A DNA stretch of 64,000 bases from Dasypus novemcinctus (taxonomy: Eukaryota > Chordata > Mammalia > Cingulata > Dasypodidae): NCBI RefSeq assembly GCF_030445035.2, contig NC_080676.1, positions 10,020,940 to 10,084,939 on the forward strand, read 5' to 3'. Below are positions 1 to 10,972 of this stretch, in pieces. Below the pieces are notes generated by a model that was given only the letters and a program-made list of their open reading frames with translations, was not told where the DNA came from and searched no databases. Position 1 is the first letter of the stretch. Every line of letters starts with the position of its first letter. Both the position numbers and the translations under genes were made by a program.

Positions 1-823
1 CCCACAGTGACCACCAAGCTTCATTGCCTGAAGGACAAGACCATAGACACCTGCAGCAATGCTGAGGGCTTGACACACTAGTCTGTCCTCCCCCATTGGC
101 GGAGTGAATAAAGGGGAGGGGGCGGGGAGTGAATAAAGAGGAAGGAAAGACAAGAAAACCAAAAAACAAAACAGACAAACCCACAGGCAAGGAGTCAACC
201 AAACCCTAAGAATAAACAGACTTCCCTCTTAAGCCCCTGTGGAGCTGTCAGGCTGCTGGTGTTTTTCTATCAGTTACCCTGCAGCTTTCTCACTGCAGAT
301 TTTGAAGTGGGTTTTAGTAAGTAAACTAAGTTAAATTATATAACAAAAGTAACCTTTTATTTTTTAGGAAAATAAGAGACCCAAGGGAAGCTAATACAAG
401 GATAATGTCTTTGTTTTCCCTGTCCTAAAGTATCAGCTAGATATGTAATATCCCAGTGGTCACTACTCTTAAGAGGAGCTAGGAATCGAACTAGAGACCT
501 TGTGTATTCAAGGCTGAAACTCCTCCCCTGAGCCAAACCTTCCTGCTGGGTTGATGAGCTCTTCAATCCTGGGGCAGGATTGACTCTTTGCATTTGGATA
601 AACTGCTAATTAGGAATTTCTCCTCTCTCTCCCACCCCTTTTTTTTTCCTAAATGCTTTCTCTCCCAGGGCAGCAGGAAGCAATAACCTGTGTGAATTCC
701 TTTTGAGATTCGAATGGGACCCTGGTGAATTAGCTCACCACAGAAAATAGTGACCCTCAGTCTCTTTGAGAGAGAACACCCACACCTTACTGGGAACCCT
801 AAATATACTCTTGGAAGCTTATC
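1..823. other. Intergenic DNA, no feature recognised
   Basis: No repeat family, splice-flanked exon or RNA gene is recognisable here. There is a purine-rich patch with two 'gagtgaataaa' copies near 103-140 and a short T run near 640-650. Reading frames are short and interrupted. Confidence 0.5.
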
Positions 824-838
824 AAGAACTTCCTACTG

Positions 839-1232
839 GGAAATGGACTTTGGCCCAGTGGTTAGGGCGTCCGTCTACCATATGGAGGTCCGCGGTTCAA
901 ACCCCAGGCCTCCTTGACCCGTGTGGAGCTGGCCATGCAGCAGTGCTGATGCGCGCAAGGAGTGCCATGCCACGCAAGGGTGTCCCCCGCGTGGGGGAGC
1001 CCCACACACAAGGAGTGCGCCCGTGAGGAATGCCGCCCAGCGTGAAAAGAAAGTGCAGCCTGCCCAGGAATGGCGCCGCCCACACTTCCCGTGCCACTGA
1101 CGACAACAGAAGCGGACAAAGAAACAAAAGCAGACAAAGAAACAAGACGCAGCAAATAGACACCAAGAACAGACAACCAGGGGAGGGGGGGAAATTAAAT
1201 AAATAAATAAATCTTTAAAAAAAAAAAAAAAA
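839..1232 (+). mobile_element. DAS-III SINE, young, short subfamily
   Basis: A tRNA-derived SINE of about 394 bp. The head 'tggcccagtggttagggcg' and the 'ggttcaaacccc' B-box-like segment come from a tRNA, so internal RNA polymerase III transcription is expected. It ends in (AAAT)n and an uninterrupted run of about 17 A. A perfect 15-bp TSD, aagaacttcctactg, lies at 824-838 and 1233-1247, which shows L1-type integration. It lacks the ~45 bp segment containing 'gctgacaca' found in the longer copies at 18103, 30296 and 44514, so it belongs with 39560 and 40552. Open frames inside it are SINE sequence, not genes. Confidence 0.95.
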
Positions 1233-1247
1233 AAGAACTTCCTACTG

Positions 1248-1790
1248 TCCCCCTCCCTTAGGTGAGTTGCACAGGACTAGTCAATTTCCTGACTCCACCT
1301 TCTCCCAGAGCAATTTTCCCTATCGCAGGGAGGTTAGGTAAATCAGGCTGCCTCAGCAGATTCTCCTCTCCCTTCTTCCTGGTTTCTCCTCGAGCCAGCT
1401 GGTATGCTCCTCAAAGCTCAAAAAAAGGGGCCCAGACAATTGAACCCACACTCAGGGGACCCCTCTCCACCCTTCACCAGAGCCCTCCCACTCACGGAGT
1501 TTGTCCCCTCCAGCTGACTGACTGGCAAGGGTCAGGGAACACTGCAGCCTCCTGCCCTGAGGGAGGGCCTTGGCCATCCCAGGCTCCAGCCTCGAGCGCC
1601 AGCATATTAGGGTTTTACCTTCAGCAATCACTCTTTTTGTTGCACTCTCTCCAGATGGATGCCCTGAAGTCTCCTCTGTGGGTTCCCAGAACAGCTCACT
1701 CAGGCAGGAATTTGCCCCCACTCCACTGTTTTTTGTAGGAGAAATGATGTGGGTACACTTACTCCGATGCTGTCTTGCCCCTCCTCCTCC
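1248..1790. other. Intergenic DNA, no feature recognised
   Basis: No repeat or exon is recognised. A 158-codon open frame on the plus strand and a 121-codon frame on the minus strand overlap here. Both look like chance frames in C-rich DNA: they are proline- and serine-rich and contain no domain I know. Confidence 0.4.
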
Positions 1791-1965
1791 AGGCCCATTT
1801 AAATCACTCTCAGCCACATATTTTATCTAGTTTTATAATCATCTATCATATTTTCCTCAGTAGATTGTAAGTGATCCCAAGGGTAGGAGAGGCTCTTTGG
1901 TACCCCACAGGCATCTGCCCTTAGGAAAGCAATACCCAATAAATATGCCACTGATGATCAACATG
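1791..1965 (+). mobile_element. L2 LINE 3' end, ancient
   Basis: The pattern 'agattgtaagtgatcccaag', a 'ggcatctgcccttagg' block and a final 'aataaatatgccactgatga' match the layout of the mammalian L2 tail (gene-desert filler of over 100 My). It is heavily diverged, so the borders are approximate. Confidence 0.5.
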
Positions 1966-2104
1966 TATGTAGCAAGAGCCTTAGTTGAAATTCCTGACTC
2001 AACAAGCAACTATCTTTATGATTTTGGTCAGATAAACACTTTGGGGTCTGGCTTCTCTATACATGTAAAATTTAAAAGTTTGTTTCTTTGAACAAGCAAA
2101 ATAG

Positions 2105-3458
2105 CAAAGGAAGTAAGTAGCTCCTAGAGTCAGCTCCTGCTACAGGGCAGTTAGCAAACACCCAGAGCTCTCTGGAACCAGCTGAAGCACTGTTTGGGGC
2201 TCCAGGAGACCAGAAGAGCGTCCTGCCACATCCTTGAAGGAACAGAAGGAGGAGATGCCCATCTGCAGAGAAGGTTTGTAGAGGCTCCATGCCCCGGAGG
2301 TCAGTGCCCATCCTCCACTAGAGGCGCAAGCTGCCTCTGGAGCTGTTCCACGGCTGGAACTGAAAGCTCCACTTCCCTAAAACAGGGGAGGAAGAGACAG
2401 TTGGGCACCAACTTCAGTTACTGATGAGTAAATTCAGTGGGCTACAGTATAATCCTGAGAACAGCTAAAGTTTGAGCCTGTCCACATCAGAAAGAGGCCG
2501 GGAGCCGCCATCTTAACTCCGCACCTGGCACAAGGGGAAGTGGGGTGGAATGAGAATCCCAGTGCTGTGGGGACCGGCTTCTTCCCATCCAGGTCAGATT
2601 GCAGCTGTAGCCTAGGCCCCAGCCCCACCTCCAGCAGGGAGGAAGCTGGGGGAACCTTCACCAGCTTCTCTGGGAAATTACCGGCCAAGCCACAAAGGCC
2701 AGTGATTATCCTACTCTGGCAGCACAAGCTGCCCAGGAGCTATTCTGTGGCTGGAATTGGAAGCTCCATTTCCTGAAACAGGAGAGGAGGAGAGAGTTGG
2801 CCACCGATTTTGGCTACTGATTTTTAGACTCGGCTGGCTAAGGTATAACCCTGGGAACTGCTAGGATGTGAATTTGTCCAAGTCGGAAAGAGGCCGGTGG
2901 CCGCCAATTGTACTCCACCCCTAGCCTGATGGGAAGCCAGGCTCTCTGAAAATCACAGTGACAGTAGGAACCAGTTTTGCCAGTTTCTTTCAGCCCCACC
3001 TCTGGCAGGGAGGAGACTGGCAGGCTCTGCACGAGCCTATCCAGGTAACTACCTGTAGGCACCTTTGGCTGGCACAGACTGAATAATCAAAAGTCTACTG
3101 GGGCAAATGCCATCACCTTGGACCCACACTGCATATATTGCTCTCCACACCTGCAGCTCCATCCCTGTCCCAGGCAGGGTAGAAAGGGGATGAAGCTTTA
3201 TCAGTCTCTCTGGGTAACTACAGTCTAGGCCCGCATGACTTGGATTATTCCACACAGCTGTGACTCTGTCCCTACCCCTGGCAAAGGAGAAAGTTGGGAG
3301 TCATCAGTCCCTGGGGCAACGAGGACAGCTTGAACCTCCAGGGCTTTAGCACCAACTACATCCTGGGCTCCTGCTATACAACCAGCAAAGGACAAAGGGC
3401 AGGAAGCCCTAACCTAAAGAGAAAGACTGCACCCAGAATAAATACTCTAGGAAGCCAG
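2105..3458 (+). promoter_or_regulatory. L1 5' UTR (internal promoter region)
   Basis: Start of a plus-strand xenarthran L1. It begins near 'gagtcagctcctgctacag', the same start as the L1 at 36521. It contains two diverged copies of a ~190 bp segment offset by 397 bp: 'gagctgttccacggctgg' at 2340 and 'gagctattctgtggctgg' at 2737. The L1 at 36521 has this segment only once. L1 5' UTRs carry the RNA polymerase II promoter, so this may be a duplicated promoter unit. It leads directly into ORF1. Confidence 0.75.
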
Positions 3459-4427
3459 ATGCTAAGACACCAACAAAAAACCCACACCAAGAAACAGGAA
3501 GCTATTGCCCAGTTAAAGGGACAAGATAAACCTCCAGGTGACATAAAGGAGCTGAGAAAACTAGTCATTGATGTTCAAACAAATCTTCTTAATAAGTTCA
3601 ATGAGACAGCTAAAGAGATTAAGGATATTAAGAAGACATTGGATGAGCACAAAGAAGATTTTGAAAGCATACATAGAAAAACATCTTATGGGAATGAAAT
3701 GCACAATAAATAAAATTTTAAAACACTGGAATCATATAATAGCAGATTTGAGGAGGCAGAAGAAAGGATTGGAGAGCTTGAAGAAATGGCCTCTGAAAGT
3801 GAACATACAAAAGAACAGATGAAGAAAAGAATGGGAAAAATTGAAGAAGGTCTCGGGGAAGTAAATGACAGCAAAAGACATGCAAACATATATGTCATGG
3901 ATGTCCCAGTAGGAGAAGAGAAGGGCAAAGGGGCAGAAGGAATATTTGAAGAAATAATGATAGAAAATTTCCCAACCCAATTGAAGGACATAGATACCCA
4001 TGTCCAAGAAGAACAACATACTCCCATCCAAAAAAAAATCCAAATAGGCCAACTGAGACAACACATACTAATCAGAATGTCAAATGCCAAAGACAAAGAG
4101 AGAATTCTGAGAGCAGCAAGAGAAAAGCAATGCCTAACATATAAGGGGTATTCAATAAGATTTAATGCTGATTTCTCACCAGAAACCATGGGGGCAAGAA
4201 GACAGCAGTCTGATTTATTTAAGATACTACAAGAGAAAAACTTCCAGCCAAGAATCTTATATTTGGCAAGATTGTCTTTCAAAAATGAGGGTGAGATTAG
4301 AATATTCACAGATAAACAGAAACTGCAAGAATTTCTAACCAAGAGATCAGATTTTCAGGAAATACCAAAGGGTATGCTAGAGCCTGAAAAGAAAAGACAG
4401 GAGAAAGAGGCCTGGAAGAGAGCCTAG
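3459..4427 (+). pseudogene. L1 ORF1 (RNA-binding chaperone), frameshifted
   Basis: Encodes the L1 ORF1 protein, the RNA-binding trimer that coats L1 RNA. The start chosen is the ATG at 3459 (MLRHQQK...), which aligns with the ATG at 37569 of another L1. The first ~75 residues form a charged coiled coil (KEIKDIKKTLDEHKEDFES). The frame is lost near 3680 and recovered near 3780, so two compensating indels flank a ~35-residue stretch. From 3786 the RNA recognition and C-terminal domains are open to the stop at 4425-4427, including RHANIYVMDVPVGEE and RIFTDKQKLQEFLTKRSD. This is the best preserved ORF1 in the window. It is not expected to be functional because of the frameshifts. Confidence 0.9.
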
Positions 4428-4571
4428 AAATGAAGATTGTATCAATAAAAGGAATTAAAAGTGTCAAAAGAGTAGTGAAAATAAAATATGATAGATAAAA
4501 CTCAAATGTAAAACACTTGTATTCAGAAAACTGCAATTCAGTGTTAAAAGAAATCAAAAAAGGCCTAAATA
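4428..4571 (+). mobile_element. L1 ORF1-ORF2 spacer joined to late ORF2
   Basis: After the ORF1 stop the sequence follows the inter-ORF spacer of the L1 at 38350 up to about 4511. It then jumps into ORF2 sequence that in the other L1 lies near 41030. The endonuclease and reverse transcriptase regions, roughly 2.5 kb, are therefore missing. A DAS-type SINE later inserted at 4572. Confidence 0.8.
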
Positions 4572-5446
4572 GGAAAGTGGGTGTGGCTCACATAATAGGG
4601 CTTCTGCCTACCATATGGGAGGACCCTGGCTTGATCCCTGGGGCCTTCTGGTGAAAAAGAAGAGAAAGCGTGCCTACGTGGCAAGCCAGTGCCCATGTAT
4701 CAAGCCAGGTGCCTGTACTGTGAGTCAAGTGCCCATGTGTGAGCCAAGTGCCCATGTGAGTGCCTGCATGGTGATCCAAGTGCCTATGTGGTTAGCTGAG
4801 TGCTCGTGCGGTGAGCCGAGTGCCCTTGCGAGTGCCTGCGTGCCCATGGGTGAGCCGGTGCCCATGCAGTGAGCCAACAGCCTGCACGAGTGCCCACATG
4901 GCAAGCCAAGTGCCTGTATAGTCAGCCACATACCCACGTGAGTGCCTGCATGGTGAGCCAGTGCCCATGCAGTGAGCCAGTGCCCACGTGGCAAGCCGAG
5001 TGCCCATAAGTGCCCACACAGCGAGTCAGTGCCCATGTGGTAAGCCAAGTACCTACATGGTAGGCCAAAAGTCTGCGTGAGTGCCCATGTGGTGAGCTAG
5101 TGCCCATGCAGTGAGCAAATGCCCACATGGTGAGCTCTGTGCCCACATAGCATTTTGAGTGCCCACACAGTGAGCCAGTGCCTGCACAAGTAAGTCATAC
5201 AGCAAGATGATGACACAACAAAAGATAGATGAAGGGGAGAGTCAAGGTGAAACATAGCAGAGGCCAGGAACTGAGGTGGTGCAATTGACAGGGAACCTCT
5301 CTCTACATCTGAGGTCCCCAGGATTGAATCCTGGTGACTCATAGAGCAGAAAGATGAGAAGACAAAAAGAGAAACAGATACGTAGATCACTCAATGAATG
5401 GAAACAGACAGCAAAAACAGGATGGAGAAGGGGGAGGGAAAGGGGA
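4572..5446 (+). mobile_element. DAS-type SINE with internal minisatellite
   Basis: The head 'gtgggtgtggctcacataat' and 'ttgatccctggggcc' is a DAS tRNA-like promoter. The tail from about 5190 ('cagcaagatgatgacacaac', then a second tRNA-like block 'aggattgaatcctggtgact') matches the family of the copy at 63168. Between them lies a ~510 bp array of degenerate ~20 bp units. A 16-bp TSD, aaaaaaggcctaaata, lies at 4556-4571 and 5447-5462, so the whole 875 bp entered or grew as one insertion inside the L1. It is about twice the length of the related copies. Confidence 0.85.
4680..5190 (+). repeat. Minisatellite (VNTR) inside SINE
   Basis: Around 25 degenerate units built on 'gtgcccatgtggtgagccaa' with a variant 'gtgagtgcctgcatgg'. 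Related SINEs at 63168 and 25941 carry only a few units of similar design ('gagctggcctgagcagagtg'). The array reads open in several frames on the minus strand, giving Trp/His/Gly-rich peptides that are repeat artefacts. Confidence 0.9.
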
Positions 5447-5462
5447 AAAAAAGGCCTAAATA

Positions 5463-6042
5463 ACTAGAAAAACATTCAATGTTCACAGATTAGAAGACTA
5501 AATAGCATTAAGATGTCAATTCTACTCAAATTGATATACAGATTCAATGCAATCCTGATAAAAATTCTACCAGCATTAAAAAAAAAATTGAAAACATGAT
5601 TATCAAATTTATTTGGAAGGGTAAGTGGTCCTGAATAGCCAGAAACATCTTAAAAATGAAAGCAAACTTATCTCCAGACTTTAAATCATAGTATCTAGCT
5701 ACAGTGGTAAAAACAGCATGGTACTGGCATAAAGACAGACAAGTAGACCAATGGAACTGAATTGATGGTTCAGAAACAGACCCTCACGTGTGGTCAAGTG
5801 ATATTTGACTGGCCTGTCAAACCCACACAGCTCAGGCAGAACAGTCCATTCCACAAATGGTGCTGAAAGAACTGGATATCCATAGCCAAAAGAAGGAAAG
5901 AGGTCCCCTATCTCACATCTTATCCAGAAATTAACTCAAAATGGATCAAAAACCTAAAAATAAAAGGAAGAACCATAAAGCTTCTAGGAGAAATTATAGG
6001 AAATATCTTCAAGACCTGGTGGTAGGTGGTAGATTCTTAAAG
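5463..6042 (+). pseudogene. L1 ORF2 remnant, late RT to linker region
   Basis: Continues the L1 interrupted at 4571. It matches the ORF2 part downstream of the reverse transcriptase core (equivalent to 41080-41670 in the L1 at 36521), including 'tggtactggcataaagacag' and 'aactcaaaatggatcaaaaa'. It has multiple stops and frameshifts. At 6042 the sequence jumps again to the 3' UTR, so the last ~900 bp of ORF2 are also deleted. Confidence 0.8.
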
Positions 6043-7128
6043 AAGATAAGAGGAGGACTGAGTGGACTACTGATGTTTAATGTATGTAGAAGTTTTAATT
6101 AGCTTTACTGTAAAAGTGTGGAAATGTATAGAGTGGATGGCAACAAAGAGTGAGCAACAGCTAGTTTATAAGTGGGGATGTGGCTGAAAATGGTAGTGTA
6201 GGTATGTAAATGCCAATGGACAGAATGCTAGAGAATAATCTAAGAATCGAATAGCACAGTAAAACAAGAGGTGGATGAGAATTTCAGTTGATGGTACAGG
6301 TGAAAGAGCATCCTTTGTGAGCTAGAGCAAATGTACATCACTACTGCAGGGTGATGGGAATATAGAGAAGCATGGGAAAAATACAACTGTAGTGACCTGT
6401 GGACTGTGATTAGCAGTAATAATATAATATTTTTGCATCTATGCCAAAGATGTACTGTGTTAATTATGGGGCAGTATGGAGAATGTGAGCCAAATGTACA
6501 CTATGGACATGGTACCAATCAGATGATATTATCTTAACTGTAACAAATGTTCCACCACAGTGTGGTGTGTTGATGGAGGCGTGTTGTTTGGGAATTCTGC
6601 ACATTGCATAATTGTTTTATAAGTTTACAACTTCTGTCATAAAAAATATATTAAAAAAAAAATAGGGTCTGTTGGGGGAAAAATACACCAAATGTAAGAT
6701 AAGGACTATAATTAGTAGTAAGATTTTGACAATATTCTTTCATAATTTGTAACAAACTTCTCACGACAATGCAAGGTGTTGGTGGAGGGTTGATGTATGG
6801 AGCCCCTGTATGATGTCATGCATGTTTGCTTTGTAAGTTCACAACTATACACTTATTGTTTATGTATGTTCATGTATAAATGATAGAAAGATAATAATAA
6901 TAGGGTGGGTTGGGGGAAAATACTTTGGTTAGTAATATTTTGACAATGCTCTTTAGTTATTAGTCAAAAATGTTTAACAACAATGCAATGTATTGGTAGT
7001 AGGGTGAAATGTGAGAGCCCTGTATGAAGTTATATATGTTTGTTTTGTAAGTTCACAACTATTACTCTACACTTACGGTTTATGTATGTTTATGTATTGA
7101 AGTGATAGACTTCAATAAATTTCTCTGA
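6043..7128 (+). mobile_element. L1 3' UTR with tandem duplication
   Basis: Matches the 3' UTRs at 18924-20502 and 42590-43490. The terminal ~240 bp segment is present twice, at about 6661-6900 and 6901-7128. Each copy starts with a G-rich 'gggttgggggaaaa'-like tract and runs through 'aagttcacaact' to a 'tatgtatgtt' block. The element ends at 'cttcaataaatttctctg' without a clear poly(A). Confidence 0.75.
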
Positions 7129-7144
7129 AAAGTTTATATCTTCA

Positions 7145-7240
7145 GGAAAAGCGTACTGAGTGCCTGCTCTGCACCAAGCACTGGGCCTAGCAAGGAGCCT
7201 AAGGTGCTGCCTTCTCAAGTTGCTCACAGTCAGTCTGGAC
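7145..7240 (-). mobile_element. MIR/L2-type ancient fragment
   Basis: The pattern 'actgagtgcctgctctgcac' followed by 'caagcactgggcctagc' is the reverse of the shared MIR/L2 3' end. It is too short to choose between the two. Confidence 0.5.
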
Positions 7241-8848
7241 ACTGGACCATAGCGATCCGAATTTTTTCCTACAAGTTCAAAATCCAGGAAACCTCTAGGG
7301 TTTCTCCCATCCATCTCCCAACGACGTGTCTAGATAATTCCCTTCCTTCCCTGGACCCTTCCTCACCGGATGTTCCCAGCCCTCCCGACCATGGACCGAT
7401 GCAGCGGCATCGACATTGCTAGACCCTGCAGATTTTATCACTGTCTTCCCGTCACCCTATGAGGACTTTCTAGAAGGGAGCCCAGTTGTTCGTGAAGTAA
7501 CTGACTTAGAAATGAAACAGCCGGGTGCAGGAAGAACACGGCACCCATTCTGCCAAGAGGTATAGACGAAAGGCGGCCCTGACGCAACAGCCTTGGCACC
7601 AGCTTGTGAAGGCAACTTTTTTTTTTCACTCAAGTAAGAAGTTGAAGGGACTGACAGGTGCAGCCTAATGTAGCAGACGATATTTTGAAAATAGGCCCTT
7701 CCAGTGATCAAAGAAAACGGGGAGCAGGGCTGAGCACTCTCGCCTCTGGCAGGCTTTGTTTTTCTGTAGCCACCCACAACCCCTCCCACTGTTCATCAGG
7801 ACCTGGTGACCACTAAGACCTGTGGCCAGTCATAGTACAAGGCTCACCTGGGGCTTCAATTGCATTTTTTTAAGGTGGCTTTAAAGAAAACCACTAAAAC
7901 TGCTAAGTTTAAAAAGCATTTATAACAAGAAAATGAAGCAAATCCTTCATGGTCTCAAACTGTCCAACTCGTACAATTAAATACCGTATTTACTTTTTTG
8001 GGGTCTTTTTATTCTTTCTTTTCATATTTACTTTTATCTTGGGAATTTAACATGTTTCATTTTACTTACATGCTTAAGGAAATTGAGACTTGTTGAGTAA
8101 TGAGATTGAAATGCCTAAATCTAGTCACTATTTGAAAGCATCTACCCACATTCTGAGACTTAGGTGAAAACCTCTGTAAATAGACCACTGAATTGGAGTA
8201 GGGAAGTAGGTCATATAACCTGCACATCTTCAGTTCTATCCAGCTGTAAGTGAAAGTTCCAAATTCATTGAACCTTTGACCGTCAGCCATCCTAGCAAAG
8301 GAGAGGGGAGGGACGGTGATTTGAGATTCCAGTGACAGTTCAAGGGGAGTTTTTTCAAACCCAGACCCAGTGTTCCTGCAATTTCAGCTCCCCCAGCCTG
8401 CGGAGTGGGCCGTGGGAGGAGCTTGTCCTTGGGCTCCCCTCTTCGGAAGTCTTCACTTGCCATCCGGGGCTGACGAATGGCCTGCTTGGGGCTCCTCAGG
8501 CTCCAGGTGCCACTTAGCAGGTCCCGTGCCAGCCTCAGGCCCTGCCATTCTCCTGGGCTCCAGGGCCCCTCTTAGGGCCACACAGGTAGGCTTGCGGTGT
8601 CAGGGCCAGCGTGCCATCTCCTGACCGAGAGCACGCGGTGATGCTGTTGTCACAACTGCGAGGCCTGAGAGGAGCCAAAACCCGAATAGCCCTTGCCCAC
8701 CCCCTCCATGCGAACCCATCCTGTGGGGTTTTAACTGGCACCCACATTCGGAGCTCCATAGGCCTGCTCCCTCTTTAAGTGCAGAAGGCTGGCCCTGCCT
8801 GGAGCAAAGCTCCACCTGGGCTATTCACCTCCTCAGCAGCCTGGGATG
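7241..8848. other. Intergenic DNA, no feature recognised
   Basis: Mixed-composition DNA. The 110- and 84-codon open frames here show no recognisable domain or splice pattern. There is a T-rich stretch at 7985-8050 and no recognised repeat. Confidence 0.4.
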
Positions 8849-8979
8849 GATTTGCCTGCCAAGGGACATCCAGCGCTGTCTGGAAATATTTTGGGTTGTC
8901 ACAACTAGAGAGTTGCCTCTGGTCGAGGCCAGGGATGTGCTAAACACCCTACAATGCACGGGACAGGCCCCTCCCCGCC
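8849..8979 (+). mobile_element. MER20 hAT transposon, left part
   Basis: The blocks 'tttgggttgtcacaac', 'aggccagggatgtgct' and 'ccctacaatgcacgggac' match MER20, a non-autonomous hAT-Charlie element of early eutherian age. The element is interrupted by an LTR and resumes at 9610. Confidence 0.85.
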
Positions 8980-9609
8980 GTACGAGTCAGCCAGACGGGG
9001 GTGAGGCAAAGTACCAAAAGTCTGTTGGCTGTTATAAAGGGTATTTATTTGGGGTAGGAGCTTACAGATACCAGGCCATAAAGCGTAAGTTCCTTCCCTC
9101 ACCAAAGTCTATTTCCACGTGTTGGAGCAAGATGGCTGCCGACGTCTGCGAGGGTCCAGCCTTCCTTCTTCTGCTTAAGGCTCCGTGGCCCCAGCTCCTT
9201 CCAATCTTAGCCACAGGCTGGAGGGCTCGTCTCTCTCCCCGGGGCTCATTTCTCCCTAGGCTCAGCTGCAGCGGTCGGCTATTAGGCTCATCTCTCTTCC
9301 CAGAGCTTCTGCCGTGTCTATGAAGCCATTTCTAGCCTCTGTTTCTTCTCCTGTGTGTTTACTTCCTGGGCTCCAGCTCAAAACTCCAAGCTTCCTTCTC
9401 CACCATGTGGTTTCTCTGTGATTTCCCCCCACCAGGGGCACTCAACGTTCTACTGACGTGGCCCAATCAAAGCCTCAGTTGTTATTTAATCAAGTAAAAG
9501 TGAAACCTCTGAATCCAGTATAATCTAATCGGTCCAGAGGAACAAACCAGTTTACAAACATTATCCAATATCTATTTTTGGAATTCTTAAACAATATCAA
9601 GTTGCTATA
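8980..9609 (-). mobile_element. Solo LTR, ERVL/MaLR-like, xenarthran family A
   Basis: About 630 bp, matching the LTRs at 19317, 26491 and 29361. Read on the minus strand it runs from a degraded TG start to a degraded CA end, and the 'aataaat' polyadenylation signal falls near 9050. It splits MER20 and is flanked by a perfect 5-bp duplication, ccgcc, at 8975-8979 and 9610-9614. That TSD length is expected for class III (ERVL/MaLR) elements. No retroviral coding sequence is attached. Confidence 0.85.
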
Positions 9610-9669
9610 CCGCCCCTCCGTAACAAAGAAAATTCAAAATGTCGAAAGTGCCGAGGTTGAGAATCCCTG
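9610..9669 (+). mobile_element. MER20 hAT transposon, right part
   Basis: 'aaatgtcgaaagtgccgagg' and 'ttgagaatccctg' are the right end of MER20, continuing from 8979 after removal of the LTR and one copy of its TSD. Confidence 0.85.
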
Positions 9670-10639
9670 CCTTGGAAAGTCCAGCCGCAAGCGCTGTCCA
9701 CCCTTCTCTCCTGGACTCCCAGGGGGCCGGGACCTGTGCTCTGGGGGAGGATGAGGCGGTAGATCCAGGCCTGTCGAGGCAGACCTGGTGCCATGGACCA
9801 GCTTAGTGGCCTCGGCCAGGTCACTCAGCCCCTCCAAGCCCCCGTGGCCAAAGGTAAGGTGGGAATGCTAGTCCCTGGCCTGCAGAGGGGGGACGTGGAT
9901 ACAAACAGGGTCGCTCGGCTCAAGGCCTGCAGCGCACAGGCAGGCGCTCAGGAGACGCCAGGCATTAATTTTTAGCGTTTCTAAGCGTCCCTCAGAAGTG
10001 GGAGTGTGCTTTGCTCGGCTACAGGGACTTTGTTCTAGCAGACAGGGGCTCGGGATCCCGCTTCTCCCCCACGTCCCCCTAGTTCCTGTGGTCCCATGGA
10101 GGCACGCTCATGCAAGGGCCCGGGTAGAAGGCTATTGGTTGCAGGAAGGACGTGCAGAAATCTCCACCACCCAGGGAAGGGCAAGGCCAGCGGGAGAGCT
10201 GCAAAGAAACCCTCGTTTCCTTACGCCGCTCACTCGGCAGAGCTGAGGTGGCTTTGTGGGCCTGGGCTGGCCGGCTCGTCTTACCTGGGGCATGGCAGCC
10301 GCCGCTCGGGACTCCCCCAGCAGGAGCTTGGAGGCCTCCACGCACCCCCCAGGAGCCGGAGGGAGCAGCTTGGCCTGGGGGACACGCAGCTAAAGGGCTT
10401 CCCACAGAAGGTGGGTCAGACCCTCGGGTGAGGCCCTGCTGAGCAAAACCACCTGGACTGAGGGCGAGCCTCTCTACCAGGAGGATATTGCTTACCGTGC
10501 TGACCCAAAAAGTGTCTCAGGCAGGCCAGGCCCGTCTCTCGGGTTCTTTGTCCTGCCGCCAACCCTCTGCCCCTGGGAGCGGCACCTTTTAAGCCAGCCC
10601 CACCTGAGCTCAACAGGGCTTCACGTGCGGATTCCACCT
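9670..10639. other. GC-rich intergenic DNA, no gene recognised
   Basis: GC-rich sequence with overlapping open frames of 96-121 codons on both strands at 10079-10442. Frames open on both strands at once are what high GC gives by chance. No protein family is recognisable. Confidence 0.45.
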
Positions 10640-10738
10640 GGGCTAGATTGCCAGACTTGGCAAATATAATACAGGATGCCCAGGTAAATCTGAATTTCAG
10701 ATAAGCGACGAATGGTTTTTTAGTAGAAGTATGTTCCA
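10640..10738 (+). mobile_element. Ancient DNA-transposon (MITE-like) fragment
   Basis: 'ccagacttggcaaatataat', 'caggatgcccaggtaaat' and 'gaatttcagataagcgacg' match a widespread short mammalian DNA-transposon-like repeat that I recognise by sequence. I am not sure of its family name. Confidence 0.5.
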
Positions 10739-10972
10739 TGCAGTATTTGTGTATTATGTCTGGCAAGCCTGCTCTGTCCACATGCAGAGGACAGTGATTC
10801 AGGGAGAGGAGCTCTTAACTCAGCGAGCACCTGTGGCAGATGGTTCTGAAGGATGGAAGATGCCCTACAGGGGAGATGTTCTGTGACCTGTAACCAGCAG
10901 GATCTTGGCATTAACCTTTAGAAGGGACCATCTTCCGGTCTCTGGAAAGTCCTTAGCTTGAAGATGGATCAA
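10739..10972. other. Unique DNA, nothing recognised
   Basis: No repeat or exon is recognised between the MITE fragment and the SINE. Confidence 0.4.

Noticed and set aside
3686..4342. 218-codon minus-strand frame
   Set aside because: It is the antisense shadow of L1 ORF1.
4680..5190. Possible CRISPR-like array
   Set aside because: Units are degenerate, contiguous and without unique spacers; the host is a mammal and the array lies in a SINE.
4588..5390. Several Trp/His/Gly-rich repeated peptides on the minus strand
   Set aside because: They are translations of the minisatellite in three frames, not a repeat protein.
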